DNA of 64,000 nt from Parvibaculum sp. (GCA_019635975.1 JAHBYM010000002.1:22582-86581); one strand, 5' to 3'. Shown: positions 1-8,696, counted from the stretch's first letter. Numbers and translations: made by a program. Notes: a model not told the origin generated them from the sequence alone.

Positions 1-196
1 CCGAGATCTGGTTCGATTCCCAATATCCTGCCTCATTGTATTTGTTCGGCTGCATCAACTTTTTCGGCAGGTCCGCGCCCATAAGCGCCAGTACGCGCGA
101 TATCGCGCTGGTGCCGGAGCGATGCATGCCCAGCACCAGCAAACAGACGCGTACGGAAGAAACACTCTTCTCCCGATTGTTGACTTTATTGGTCAC
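1..196 (-). CDS. Sulfotransferase family protein, N-terminal part (cut by window edge)
   Basis: The reverse strand reads VTNKVNNREKSVSS and then the phosphate-binding loop GMHRSGTSAISR, followed by LMGADLP and NEAGYWES. This is the classic N-terminus of bacterial PAPS-dependent sulfotransferases; the GMHRSGTS loop binds the 5'-phosphosulfate of PAPS. The start is a GTG at 196, because an in-frame TGA lies upstream with no ATG between, and a GGGGGG-GGATGAGG purine stretch precedes it. Only about 65 residues are visible; the rest lies left of the window. Such enzymes commonly sulfate cell-surface glycans, which fits the nearby RgpF-type gene, but the acceptor cannot be read from this fragment. 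Confidence 0.8.
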   Translation of the reverse strand, partial: MTNKVNNREKSVSSVRVCLLVLGMHRSGTSAISRVLALMGADLPKKLMQPNKYNEAGYWESNQIS

Positions 197-663
197 TATG
201 TCCTCATCCGCCCCCCGGCAAGATCAATGTAAATAGAATTTTATCGGCGGGCAGGCAAGTTTCTTTCCAGCGGTGGCTCGAGCGACTATATCTGAGCGCT
301 CAAGTAGCAATGCGGACGGTGGAGGAGATCGGCAAAGAGCGCCCGATCGCCATGAACGGACTTTCACGACCCCGACGGGCCGCCGGGAACATTTCGTCTT
401 GTGACGTCTATAGTGTCGCGAGATGTCGATAATTTGCATCCTGGCGATCGGAAGGCCTCCGGATATGCTTGCGATGGCGCGTCCTGATTGTCTGCATCAA
501 GCAGAGTAGTTCGCTTCACTGTTATCACGAGTACCCGTCAATCAGGGCGAGCATCGCGGCCGATACCGATGAAGTCCAATGTTGCGGCTGGTGGCAAAAC
601 CCGGATCATGACTATGCGACTTGTGAAGGCGCCCGGCGGGTGCTGCTCGCCGATCGGGGCGGG
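197..663. other. Intergenic stretch without a supported gene
   Basis: These 467 bases separate the leftward sulfotransferase from the 3' end of the leftward DUF2793 gene. Short open frames exist on both strands (for example 71 codons at 224-439 minus) but have arginine-rich, low-complexity translations and no ribosome site. A TATAGT-containing stretch near 407-413 could be promoter sequence; I see no repeat, RNA gene or convincing terminator. Confidence 0.5.
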
Positions 664-2112
664 CTACATGTATTGCCCGCCTGTGGCTTCCATTCCCGCG
701 CTACTTCCGGGCAGATAGCTCGCACCGCCGCCATTCGTGTTGATGACGCTGTTGCCGTCGACCCGGTAGCGGGTTCCGGTCGCACCACCCGTAAAGGTGG
801 TGCCGTTGACCATCATCATCCCGAGGTAACGCGCATCGGCGAAGAGCGTGATGGCGGGTGTACCGGTGAGGGTGATGGTGATGTTCTGCGCGCGAATAAT
901 GCCTTGTCGCGCGGTTGCCCAATGTCCACCTGCTCCACCGAGTATCGAATAGTCTCCCTGGGCTTCGACGATGGCAAGATCGGCGGCGCGGATGTGCTGG
1001 CTCCAGCCGGCACCGAACTCGACATTGCGGAAGAGGATGGTGGACAATTTTTCTGCAAACAGGCCGAAGGTTGCACCGCTACCGGGTCCGACAAGGCGGA
1101 CACCCCGAAGATCGTAGATCGTGGCGACGCCCGTTGATGTTAGCCCGCTTTCGTTTGCCGATGTCGTTTCCAGAACGACGTTCCCTGGCGTCGTCGTGTC
1201 GCCAATGATGGTGATTTTTCCGGCCCCGACCATGGCTTTGGCAACAAGACCGGGGCCGGCTGAGTAGGTGCCCGCGCCGAGTTCGATCGTCACATCGTAG
1301 ATCGAGCTGTCGAGCGCGGCGGCCGTGTCGATGGCGTGCTGGATTGTCAGAAAAGCGCCGCCCGCATCGTTGACAAACCCGGTGTTGTCGTCGTTCCCAT
1401 CGGTGCGGACGTAATAGGTGCGGGGTCCGGTCAACGGTTCGCGGTAGTCCGAGCCGGAGGGAAAGCCGACCTTTCCCGTTTCCCGGTCGACGACGATTGA
1501 TTGCCGCCACGCCGATCCATCCGAGCTCACCTTGAAAGTCAGGTCGTCGTTTCCGGTCAATCCGATTTCCCCGTGACCGGAGTATCCGCTCTGAAAGAGA
1601 AGCGCAGCCGTATTCTCGGCGCCGGCCTTGTTTACGATGACATGCAGGTTGCCGGTGCCGGGCGTCATGTCGTCGTGCGATATGAGGACGGCATCAGACT
1701 TGACCGCGAAGCGGTTTGTTTCGTCGGCCGAGGTGTTGATGCCCAGCATGTACGCTGCGCCGGCCGCCGGTGCGAAGTCGATCCAGCCGGGGGCGGAGAA
1801 GACCAGCAGCTTTCCCTCGTCCTTGACCCAGGCGAGCCAGCCGGCGTTCGGCACCATGAAAAGCCATTGGCCGTCGAGCCATGCTGCGATGCTGCCGTCC
1901 CGTCCGTTCCACGCGCCGGTTGCGTCGGCCGCGACGATGTGGCGTTCGCCGGGCACGGGTTCGGAGGGCGGCGCGGCAAAACCGCGGCTTTCTACCGCGA
2001 GCTGCACGAGCGCGTCGAGCTTTCGCATCGCCTCGTTATGCGTCACATGCTTTTGTGCCTGACTTGGCATGATGTAAGGCAGGCTGAGTAGTTCGGTCGT
2101 TTCGGAAGACAT
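664..2112 (-). CDS. DUF2793 phage/GTA-type protein with C-terminal beta-helix
   Basis: 482 residues. The N-terminus carries the DUF2793 signature YIMPSQAQKHVTHNEA (about residues 12-27), a domain found in tail-fibre or receptor-binding proteins of alphaproteobacterial prophages and gene transfer agents. From about residue 228 the sequence becomes a right-handed beta-helix-like region, starting YYVRTDGNDDNTG and rich in short Thr/Gly/Asn turns, resembling pectate-lyase-fold spike proteins. ATG 2112 was chosen because the DUF2793 motif follows immediately; the frame stays open to 2526, but the added residues are arginine-rich and look non-coding. No other phage structural genes lie nearby, so this is probably an isolated or GTA-accessory fibre gene. 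It is divergent from the RgpF-type gene. Confidence 0.8.
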   Translation of the reverse strand: MSSETTELLSLPYIMPSQAQKHVTHNEAMRKLDALVQLAVESRGFAAPPSEPVPGERHIVAADATGAWNGRDGSIAAWLDGQWLFMVPNAGWLAWVKDEGKLLVFSAPGWIDFAPAAGAAYMLGINTSADETNRFAVKSDAVLISHDDMTPGTGNLHVIVNKAGAENTAALLFQSGYSGHGEIGLTGNDDLTFKVSSDGSAWRQSIVVDRETGKVGFPSGSDYREPLTGPRTYYVRTDGNDDNTGFVNDAGGAFLTIQHAIDTAAALDSSIYDVTIELGAGTYSAGPGLVAKAMVGAGKITIIGDTTTPGNVVLETTSANESGLTSTGVATIYDLRGVRLVGPGSGATFGLFAEKLSTILFRNVEFGAGWSQHIRAADLAIVEAQGDYSILGGAGGHWATARQGIIRAQNITITLTGTPAITLFADARYLGMMMVNGTTFTGGATGTRYRVDGNSVINTNGGGASYLPGSSAGMEATGGQYM

Positions 2113-2268
2113 GGGCGATCCCTTTTCGGTTTTTCCGGGCTGCTTTCTCCGGACACGGCCATCGTAGGGCGCGGTGCGGGGGGCGGGGATAAGTTCGCGG
2201 TCGGGTTTGTTGCGCCTTTTCCGGCAATGGCTTATCGAATTCCTGTAACGTTGAGCGGCGGGGGAACG

Positions 2269-4302
2269 ATGGGACTGGAATACGGATTGATGCGCCTTTC
2301 CGTGATGCGGGCCGCCGGATCGGGGCTGGTGCTGCGCGCGGAGATCCGGCAGTCCGCGGCGGGAGCGCTGGCGCGGCTGCGCCTGACGCCGGCGGATGGC
2401 GCACCGCTGCCGGCCGGGCGCTATCTGCTGCGCGTGTCGATGGCGCCGCCGCGGGTTCCGGAATTTGCCGTTGGCGTCGTCGCGGAAGGTGCGGCCGCGA
2501 TGCATGCCGCCGTCGATGCGCCGCATGCGCCGGCGGGTTATGCGCCGGTGGTGCTGACGCGGGACGCGCCCGCGCTCATCGTCACCGCCAATATTCCGGC
2601 CGACACGCTTTCACGCCTCTCGTGGCGGTTACAGCCGAAAGGATATGCCGCATTCTATGGCGGATTGTCGCTGCGGTTCGTCATGCGCCTCCTTGTCCGC
2701 AAGGAGAGCTATGCAATGTTTCGGGAAGCGTTGCGCCGGAATGGCATACGAGGTTTCGGCGCGGCGGCACGACGCGACTGGGCGGCTGCGATGGCGCTGC
2801 CGGCGCGCTTGTCGGGCTTCACCGGGAATGCGCTCGACTATCCGGAGGCGACAGGTGCGCCAATGCGACCACCGTTCACTCTTCCGGCACTGCGATTGAT
2901 CGCCGATTTCTCGCGCGGTGCGGAAGTGCCCGGGATCGACGATGCGCGGCTCGCGCGGGCACGCATGGCCGGCTTTTCTGCATTGTGCCTGCCTTGCGGC
3001 TGGGACGGCGAAGGATTGCTCTTGCCGCGCGCGGTGCGGGATTTTCTCGACAACCCGGCGCACGACTTTCCCTTTTTTCTGCGCCGGACCGACGTGCCGG
3101 CGGAGGCCGACGCGAAAAGCGAAAGCGCATTCGTCGCGGCGCTTGCGCCTTTGCTGCGCGACGCGCGCGCCTTGCGCGTCGAGACGCGATCGGTGCTGGC
3201 CGCGCCTGCGGCCGGCCGATGCGCGGATATCTGGGACGAGGCCGCAAGGGAGACGGGGGCGGATATTTTTTTCGCCGAAGCGGGGCCGGCGAAGGGTGTT
3301 GCGCGACCGGCGCCGGCGGATGATGGTGCGCGGCTTCCCGACACACCGCCGGCGCTATTCGGCCGCGCCGTTCATGCGACGATCGGCACGGCAGTCGGCG
3401 AAGCCGAACGGCGCGGGATGCCGGGTTTCGTTTTTGTCGACATGGCGCGGCGTGACGGAACCGGACCGGGACTCGACGAAGATCCACGCTTTGGTCATGC
3501 ATGGACCGAAGCCTTACGTGTCGCGCAGGCGCGCCATGCCGCATCGGCGGCGCGGGCGCCCGGTGCACTTCGCGCCGCAGTCGCAGTGCATGCTTTCTAC
3601 CCGGATGTTTTCGGAGAGATACTTGCGACGCTCGTGACGTTGCCACCGGCGCACAAGCTCTTCGTCACGACAGTGGAGATGCGCCGGGGCGAGATCGAAC
3701 GGCAACTTGCCGCCTCGGGGCGCGACTATACATTGCGCATCGTCGAAAACCGCGGACGCGACATCCTGCCCTTCCTCGGGGTCTACGAGGAGATCCGCGC
3801 CGAGGGGTTCGATCTCGTCGCGAAAATCCACACAAAGAAATCGGTGCATCGAAAGGACGGAGAAAACTGGCGGCGGGCGCTGATCGATCCGATTGCGGGA
3901 GGCGATGGGTTCGCTCGTATACTTGCAGCTTTCGCGGAGGATGCCACACTCGGCATGACGGGGCCGGACGCGCATCTCACCGGATTTCGCAACCATATCG
4001 TCGCCAATGAGGCACGTGTCTTCGGGCTGGCACGGCGGCTCGGCCTGACGGCACGCGATGTGACGCATGGGAGCTTTTTCGCGGGCTCGATGTTCGTCTC
4101 ACGTGTCGCCGCGCTTGCACCGCTGATGAGCCTTGCGATCGGCGACGACGATTTCGAACTCGAGGCCGGGCAGCTCGACGGGACGCTTGCTCATGCGATC
4201 GAGCGCGGTCTTGCGCTCAGTGTCGTTGCCAGCGGGATGCGCGTGGCGGGCGTCGAGGATGTGCTGCGCCGAAAGTCGATCCTGTGGAACATGTCGGGAT
4301 GA
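2269..4302 (+). CDS. Rhamnan synthesis F (RgpF)-type polysaccharide protein
   Basis: 677 residues. The last ~240 residues match the RgpF family: VAVHAFYPDVFGEIL, then FVTTVEMRRGEIE, ENRGRDILPFLG, and KIHTKKS followed by the SFFAGSMF stretch. RgpF proteins take part in assembling rhamnose-containing cell-surface polysaccharides. The first ~430 residues are divergent; a stretch near 390-425 (FVFVDMARRDGTGPGLDEDPRFG) resembles the end of WbsX-type glycosyltransferase domains (usually FVNAWNEW...), but with the key residues changed, so an eroded WbsX-like half is my inference. ATG 2269 follows GGGGGA at good spacing and is preferred to the in-frame ATG at 2227. It probably works with the sulfotransferase at the window edge on surface glycans. 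Confidence 0.75.
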   Translation: MGLEYGLMRLSVMRAAGSGLVLRAEIRQSAAGALARLRLTPADGAPLPAGRYLLRVSMAPPRVPEFAVGVVAEGAAAMHAAVDAPHAPAGYAPVVLTRDAPALIVTANIPADTLSRLSWRLQPKGYAAFYGGLSLRFVMRLLVRKESYAMFREALRRNGIRGFGAAARRDWAAAMALPARLSGFTGNALDYPEATGAPMRPPFTLPALRLIADFSRGAEVPGIDDARLARARMAGFSALCLPCGWDGEGLLLPRAVRDFLDNPAHDFPFFLRRTDVPAEADAKSESAFVAALAPLLRDARALRVETRSVLAAPAAGRCADIWDEAARETGADIFFAEAGPAKGVARPAPADDGARLPDTPPALFGRAVHATIGTAVGEAERRGMPGFVFVDMARRDGTGPGLDEDPRFGHAWTEALRVAQARHAASAARAPGALRAAVAVHAFYPDVFGEILATLVTLPPAHKLFVTTVEMRRGEIERQLAASGRDYTLRIVENRGRDILPFLGVYEEIRAEGFDLVAKIHTKKSVHRKDGENWRRALIDPIAGGDGFARILAAFAEDATLGMTGPDAHLTGFRNHIVANEARVFGLARRLGLTARDVTHGSFFAGSMFVSRVAALAPLMSLAIGDDDFELEAGQLDGTLAHAIERGLALSVVASGMRVAGVEDVLRRKSILWNMSG

Positions 4303-4315
4303 GGCCGCGCGCCGC

Positions 4316-5353
4316 TCACGCCTTTTTCAGCATCCCCTGACGTTCGTCCGGCAAGGCGCCGCGGATGTTTTCGATATAGGCCATCATGCGCGAAAAGCCG
4401 TCCTCCGTCAGTTCGACGAAAACGCGGCGTCCGTCGTTTTCGTCGCGGATGCGCGTGACCAGACCCTCGTTCACGAGATCGCCGATCCGCCGCAGGGCGG
4501 TGGTGGCGGGTACGCGCGCGGCGATGCAGAGGCTCGACACCGAGATGCGCTTTTGCGAAAGCCGGGCATGGGTCAGATCGAGCAGCATGTCCCAGGCCGG
4601 GTCCGAGAAAAGTCCGTCGGGAAAGAAATGCTGGCGCGCCGAGCAGAGGCCGATGAGACTGCGGGTCCAGTGGCGGCCGCTATCGTCGGGCGAGAGGCCG
4701 TGGAGCGGCGCGGCGTGGCCGGCCGTCGACGGGCTTGCCTCAATGCGGCGGGCTTGCGGTGCGCCGTCGGTGTCGGTCATGCGGTCGGCAAGGCGAACAA
4801 GATTGCCGAGCGCTGCCGGTACTTCGCAGTCGCGCAGTGCGCCGACGATATTGCGGGTTCGGGTCAGGATGTCCTCGGCCTCGGCGCGAATTGCGGCGGA
4901 GAGCATCGCAAGGCGGTGCTGTTCGGCGGATCTGGCGGTGGCTTCCTGCAGCGCTTCGCGGATTTCACCGGCGTCGCAGGGTGTGGTGAGAACCGACCAG
5001 GATTTGAACTGACGGAGCTGACGCAGCAACTGCGGGGTGACGTTTGCGGTCAGCGCGATGAAATGCAGCCAGGGGCGCTCGGCGAACTGCGCCGTGTTGC
5101 GGGAAAGGTCGCGCAGCAAGGGATCCGTCTCGGTGTCGGCATCGACGATGACGACCCGGATCGAGGCGTCGCGCAGCAGGCGGTCGCGCACCGCGCCGCG
5201 CGAGCTGGCGACCTGCCAGGCGATACCGGTGCCGAGCTCCGAGGGCTGGACACCCATGGCGCGCAGGCGCTCGGCGCCCTCCGGGTCGACAAGGGCGGCA
5301 ACGGGCTGTGCCGCGGAAGGTTGTTTCTCATTCGGCTGCGAAATCGGGCGCAT
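4316..5353 (-). CDS. Winged-helix (MarR-type) regulator with receiver-like N-domain
   Basis: 345 residues. Residues ~50-150 look like a degenerate response-regulator fold (VVIVDAD, LHFIALTAN, SWSVLTTPCDAGEIREAL). The C-terminal third is a winged helix of a type common in sphingomonad-like alphaproteobacteria: FSDPAWDMLLDL, VSSLCIAARVPATTALRRI, then a wing with DGRRVFVELTEDG. It is therefore probably a DNA-binding regulator with an input domain that may not be phosphorylated. The start at 5353 (MRPISQ) has AAGG upstream; an in-frame extension to 5410 has no site. Its 3' end is 13 bases from the convergent RgpF gene. Its promoter region contains an inverted repeat (5358-5421) that could be its own operator. 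Target genes are unknown. Confidence 0.7.
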   Translation of the reverse strand: MRPISQPNEKQPSAAQPVAALVDPEGAERLRAMGVQPSELGTGIAWQVASSRGAVRDRLLRDASIRVVIVDADTETDPLLRDLSRNTAQFAERPWLHFIALTANVTPQLLRQLRQFKSWSVLTTPCDAGEIREALQEATARSAEQHRLAMLSAAIRAEAEDILTRTRNIVGALRDCEVPAALGNLVRLADRMTDTDGAPQARRIEASPSTAGHAAPLHGLSPDDSGRHWTRSLIGLCSARQHFFPDGLFSDPAWDMLLDLTHARLSQKRISVSSLCIAARVPATTALRRIGDLVNEGLVTRIRDENDGRRVFVELTEDGFSRMMAYIENIRGALPDERQGMLKKA

Positions 5354-5357
5354 GATG

Positions 5358-5421
5358 TAAACCTTTTTGATTAGTCGAATCGGATTGTACTCAACCACAA
5401 TGACACACATAAAAAGGTTTA
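5358..5421. promoter_or_regulatory. 11-bp perfect inverted repeat in the divergent promoter region
   Basis: TAAACCTTTTT at 5358-5368 is mirrored by AAAAAGGTTTA at 5411-5421, with 42 bases between, in the only AT-rich part of the gap between the winged-helix gene and mtnB. The left arm lies just upstream of the regulator's ATG. The layout fits autoregulation by a dimeric winged-helix protein binding both arms; this is inference. Confidence 0.45.
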
Positions 5422-5598
5422 TGCAACTTTAAATATGGGCGTCCTTGCCGTCCCGTGTACTGGTCCGTTTCGCAAACCAAAATGGATGGAAAGCGGTCCG
5501 CGAGGCGGCGGGCGGGCCGTTGCGCCGATGGGTTCCATCGTCACGCGAATGCACTATGGTGGCGCCGATTTTTCACGTCTCCGGAGCCCGCGCCGCCG

Positions 5599-6213
5599 AT
5601 GTCTGCCACGAAACAGAGTTTTGACGAAGCCGCGCAGGGCGTCGTCGCCATGGCGCGATTTGCCGGAGCGCGCGGCTGGGTGCCGGCGACCAGCGGCAAT
5701 TTTTCGGTACGGATCGACGCGGCGCGCGCGGTGCTGACGGCGACGGGCGGCGACAAGGCGGCGCTCGACGCGAGCGGCGTGATCGAGGTCGAGATCGCCG
5801 GGCCGCCGCATCCGCGCGCCTCGGCCGAAGGGCCGCTGCATCTCGTGCGCTACGCGGCGGCACCCGGGATCGGCGCCATCGCGCATGTGCATGGCGTTGC
5901 GGCGACGGTGCTGTCGCGGCGTCACGCGCGCGCAGGCGCACTTCGTCTCGAAGGGTGGGAATTGCTGAAGGCCTTTGCCGGCGTGACGACGCATGATGTC
6001 GCGCTCGACATTCCGATCGTCGCCAACGACCAGGACACGGCGCGGCTGGCGGCGCTGGTCGAGACGAGGCTGCAAGGCAGCGCGGCGCCGGGCTACCTTA
6101 TCGCCGGGCACGGCCTATATGTGTGGGGTGCGACGGTGACGGAAACGATCCGTCACATGGAAGCTTTCGATTTTCTGCTCACCGCCCAGATGCATGAGGA
6201 GGGCGCAAGATGA
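5599..6213 (+). CDS. mtnB: Methylthioribulose-1-phosphate dehydratase
   Basis: 204 residues, class II aldolase fold. MtnB dehydrates 5-methylthioribulose-1-phosphate to 2,3-diketo-5-methylthiopentyl-1-phosphate in the methionine salvage pathway. The zinc ligands are visible as HVH (His96, His98) and the later His171 (AGHGLYVWG), with Glu77 in SAEGPLH as the likely catalytic acid; WVPATSGNFS near residue 28 is the family's substrate-loop motif. ATG 5599 begins MSATKQSF; the frame is open upstream to 5455 without matching family sequence. It overlaps mtnD by ATGA, so mtnB-mtnD-mtnC form one transcript. mtnA and mtnK are not in the window. Confidence 0.93.
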   Translation: MSATKQSFDEAAQGVVAMARFAGARGWVPATSGNFSVRIDAARAVLTATGGDKAALDASGVIEVEIAGPPHPRASAEGPLHLVRYAAAPGIGAIAHVHGVAATVLSRRHARAGALRLEGWELLKAFAGVTTHDVALDIPIVANDQDTARLAALVETRLQGSAAPGYLIAGHGLYVWGATVTETIRHMEAFDFLLTAQMHEEGAR

Positions 6214-6764
6214 CACAGCTGACCGTTTATCCGGACACGAACCCCGACGAGGTGTTGCTCGACACGCGCGATGCGGCGGAGATCGCGGCGGTGCTTGACG
6301 GCATCGGTGTGACGTTCGAGCGATGGGATGCATCGCACAAGCTGCCGGACGAGGCCGACCAGGCGGCCGTGCTCGACGCCTATGGGCCGCAGGTGAAGCG
6401 GCTGATGGATGAGGGCGGATACAAAAGCGCCGACGTGGTGCGCGTCAAACCGGACAATCCCGATCGCGAGGCGCTGCGCCAGAAATTTCTCGCCGAGCAC
6501 ACGCATGACGACGACGAAGTGCGATTTTTTGTCGAAGGCGCGGGCGCGTTCTACCTGCGCAAGGGCGGCCGCGTTTATCGCGTCGTCTGCGAGCGCGACG
6601 ATCTGATTTCGGTTCCGGCGGGTACGACGCACTGGTTCGACACCGGACCCGCTCCGCATTTCTGCGCCATTCGCATTTTCACCTCGCCCGAAGGCTGGGT
6701 CGGTCACTTCACCGGCGACGACATTGCGACGCGCTTTCCGAAGTTCGAAGGCACGGCAGCGTGA
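6210..6764 (+). CDS. mtnD: Acireductone dioxygenase
   Basis: 184 residues, cupin fold. ARD converts the acireductone 1,2-dihydroxy-3-keto-5-methylthiopentene plus O2 to the methionine keto acid precursor and formate (Fe form), or to methylthiopropionate and CO (Ni form). The metal-binding set H-x-H-x3-E is present at His97, His99 and Glu103 (AEHTHDDDEVRFF), with the fourth ligand His141 in TTHWFDTG. Length is normal. It overlaps mtnB by four bases and mtnC by GTGA, so the three are translationally coupled and cover consecutive steps with mtnC in between. Confidence 0.95.
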   Translation: MTQLTVYPDTNPDEVLLDTRDAAEIAAVLDGIGVTFERWDASHKLPDEADQAAVLDAYGPQVKRLMDEGGYKSADVVRVKPDNPDREALRQKFLAEHTHDDDEVRFFVEGAGAFYLRKGGRVYRVVCERDDLISVPAGTTHWFDTGPAPHFCAIRIFTSPEGWVGHFTGDDIATRFPKFEGTAA

Positions 6765-7471
6765 GCCGCATTCGTGCAATCGTCACCGACATCGAAGGCA
6801 CGACGACGCCGATCTCCTTTGTGCATGAGGTGCTGTTTCCTTATGCGCAGGAACGGCTCGCAGCGTTTGTCGCGACGTATGGCGACGACGCGGAGGTCGC
6901 GGCGGCGCTGGCCGAAGCGCGCGCGCTGGGCGGCGTGCCCGATGCGTCGCGCGACGAAACGGTGGGGCTGCTTCTTTCGTGGATCGATGAAGACCGGAAA
7001 GCGGGCCCGCTGAAATTTCTGCAAGGCTTGATCTGGCGGCAGGGTTACGAGGACGGCGTGCTGAACGGGCCCGTCTATGCGGATGCGGCGGCGATGCTGA
7101 AGCGATGGCGCGACAGGGGATTGCGGTTGTTCGTCTACTCGTCGGGTTCGGAGGAAGCGCAGCGGCTGATTTTCGGCTATTCCGATCAAGGCGATTTGAC
7201 GCCGCTGTTCGAGAATTATTTCGATACACGGATTGGTGGCAAGCTCGAGGCGGCATCCTATGAGGCGATTGCGCGGACGGCAACGCTCGCGGCGGACGAG
7301 ATGCTATTTCTGTCGGATCACGTCGGCGAGATCGAGGCGGCGCTCAAGGCGGGGATGCGGTGTGTACGGATCGACCGCGAACTCAGCCCCGGAACATGGC
7401 GCGCAGAAGACGCCGCACCGGTCGCCGGTTCGTTCGATGCGGTCGAGGAACAACTCACGCCCGGCGCATGA
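6761..7471 (+). CDS. mtnC: Enolase-phosphatase E1 (acireductone synthase)
   Basis: 236 residues, HAD superfamily. MtnC enolises and then dephosphorylates the diketo-methylthiopentyl phosphate made by MtnB, giving the substrate of MtnD. The family signature TDIEGTTTPISF stands at residues 9-20, with Asp10 the HAD nucleophile position and Glu12 in place of the usual second Asp, as is normal for E1. LFVYSSGS (motif II) and LFLSDHVGEIEAA (motif III/IV) follow. The start is GTG 6761, overlapping the mtnD stop. A hairpin terminator follows at once. Confidence 0.93.
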   Translation: MSRIRAIVTDIEGTTTPISFVHEVLFPYAQERLAAFVATYGDDAEVAAALAEARALGGVPDASRDETVGLLLSWIDEDRKAGPLKFLQGLIWRQGYEDGVLNGPVYADAAAMLKRWRDRGLRLFVYSSGSEEAQRLIFGYSDQGDLTPLFENYFDTRIGGKLEAASYEAIARTATLAADEMLFLSDHVGEIEAALKAGMRCVRIDRELSPGTWRAEDAAPVAGSFDAVEEQLTPGA

Positions 7472-7502
7472 AAAAGCCCGGCGACTGGTTTTCGCCGGGC
7501 TC
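7470..7502. terminator. Hairpin between convergent mtnC and lipoprotein gene
   Basis: AGCCCGGCGA (7475-7484) pairs perfectly with TCGCCGGGCT (7492-7501) around a 7-base loop. An A-run at 7470-7474 gives a U-tract on the minus strand, so it is best suited to end the leftward lipoprotein transcript; it may also stop the mtn operon. Confidence 0.75.
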
Positions 7503-7527
7503 TTCGATCTCAAATGGACAATGTGCA

Positions 7528-7761
7528 TCAGCACTTCTCGTCCTTCTTGCAACCGGAATAAGCACCCGCCGCAGCGCCGACCGCGCCGCCGACGATCATG
7601 CCGGCGGCAACGCTTGAGCCAGCGATTGCGGTTGCGGCGGCGCCGACACCGGCGCCGATAGCGCCGCCCGAAAGCGCGCCCTGTTCGGTTTTGCTCAGGT
7701 TGGTGCAGCCCGTCGTCAACAGAAAGGCAGTCATGACCAGAATTGCCGGGGTCTTTTTCAT
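7528..7761 (-). CDS. Small glycine-zipper lipoprotein
   Basis: 77 residues. The start MKKTPAILVMTAFLLTTGC is a lipoprotein signal peptide with lipobox LTTGC (Cys19 lipidated). The body consists of Gly/Ala zippers (GGAIGAGVGAAATAIAG, then GGAVGAAAGAY), a pattern of outer-membrane-inserting or oligomerising small lipoproteins, and the end is Cys/Lys-rich (CKKDEKC). GGAGG-CGGAG precedes the ATG at 7761. It is anchored in the envelope; the exact role is unknown. It sits divergent from mtgA, a peptidoglycan enzyme, which may be coincidence. Confidence 0.8.
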   Translation of the reverse strand: MKKTPAILVMTAFLLTTGCTNLSKTEQGALSGGAIGAGVGAAATAIAGSSVAAGMIVGGAVGAAAGAYSGCKKDEKC

Positions 7762-7905
7762 CTCCGCCTCCATCATCAATGAATCGACGGCAAGCAGGTT
7801 CGGCCCGGACGGAGGCCAAAGCAGGGCGGTAATGAGGCAATTCATGGCCGATTGCTTGACGGCGGGCCTTGTGTGAACACGCTTACTTGCGGATGATCGC
7901 CGCCG

Positions 7906-8655
7906 ATGACACAGGACATCAGACCCGAAGGACCAAGCGGCGACAGGCGGCGCGAGGAAGCGGCCGAGCGCCGGAAGGAGACCGCGCGGCGCATTGCCGG
8001 GCAGGCGGGGCTTGCCGTTGCGCGCGCGGTGCTTGTTGTCTTTTTCCTGCCGGCGTTCGTCATTCTTTTCTATGCGGTGGTGCCGCCGCCGGCGACGCCG
8101 CTGATGATTATTCGCGCGGTGGACGGACACGGGATTTCGAAGCAGTGGGTGCCGTTGACGCGGATTTCGCCGCATCTGCAACGCGCGGTCATTGCGGCGG
8201 AAGATGCGAAATTCTGTCAGCATGGCGGCTTCGACTGGGCGGCGGTCGATACCGCGCTGACACGGCGTCGCGAGGGCGGGCGGCTCGTAGGCGCGTCGAC
8301 GATCAGTATGCAGACGGCCAAGAATCTCTTTCTGTGGCCGGCACGCACTTACTTTCGCAAAGGCGGCGAGGCGTACATAACCGTCTGGCTGGAAACGATT
8401 TTGAGCAAGCGGCGCATCCTCGAACTCTATCTCAACGTCGTCGAGCTTGGCCCCGGCATTTACGGCGCGGAGGCGGCGGCGCGGCATTATTTCAACGTCA
8501 GTGCGGCCGATCTTTCTCCGTCGCAGGCGGCGCAGCTTGCTTCCGTGCTGCCGAGCCCGCTGCGCTGGACGCCGACGCCGGGCGCGCGGTCGCGGACCAT
8601 CGAGGCGCGGGCGCGGTCGGTGACGCTCGGGCAAAACGGGCCCTGCGCGCGCTGA
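7906..8655 (+). CDS. mtgA: Monofunctional biosynthetic peptidoglycan transglycosylase
   Basis: 249 residues, GT51 family. MtgA polymerises lipid II into glycan strands in the periplasm without a transpeptidase domain. One N-terminal membrane anchor is visible (about residues 38-60, AVLVVFFLPAFVILFYAVV). The GT51 catalytic motif AVIAAEDAKFCQHGGFDW contains the catalytic Glu; GASTISMQTAKNLFLWP, RILELYLNVVELGPGIYGAEAAA and LPSPLRWTP are the other conserved motifs. The length is typical. The stop codon abuts a Pho-box-like array. Confidence 0.93.
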   Translation: MTQDIRPEGPSGDRRREEAAERRKETARRIAGQAGLAVARAVLVVFFLPAFVILFYAVVPPPATPLMIIRAVDGHGISKQWVPLTRISPHLQRAVIAAEDAKFCQHGGFDWAAVDTALTRRREGGRLVGASTISMQTAKNLFLWPARTYFRKGGEAYITVWLETILSKRRILELYLNVVELGPGIYGAEAAARHYFNVSAADLSPSQAAQLASVLPSPLRWTPTPGARSRTIEARARSVTLGQNGPCAR

Positions 8656-8684
8656 CTGTCATCGAACTGTCAAAAAACTGTCAC
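8656..8684. promoter_or_regulatory. Pho box (three CTGTCA-type repeats phased at 11 bp)
   Basis: CTGTCAT (8656-8662), CTGTCAA (8667-8673) and CTGTCAC (8678-8684) are separated by exactly four bases each. This matches the PhoB consensus CTGTCAT-N4-CTGTCAY, giving two overlapping Pho boxes. The site begins directly after the mtgA stop and lies between convergent genes, so no obvious promoter target exists. Confidence 0.65.
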
Positions 8685-8696
8685 AAACACATGCGG

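Noticed and set aside
224..439. 71-codon minus-strand frame left of the DUF2793 gene
   Set aside because: No ribosome site, no recognisable family and biased Arg/Ser composition.
664..2112. Prophage remnant around the DUF2793 gene
   Set aside because: Only one phage-like gene is present; no integrase, capsid, terminase, attachment-site or tRNA is visible nearby.
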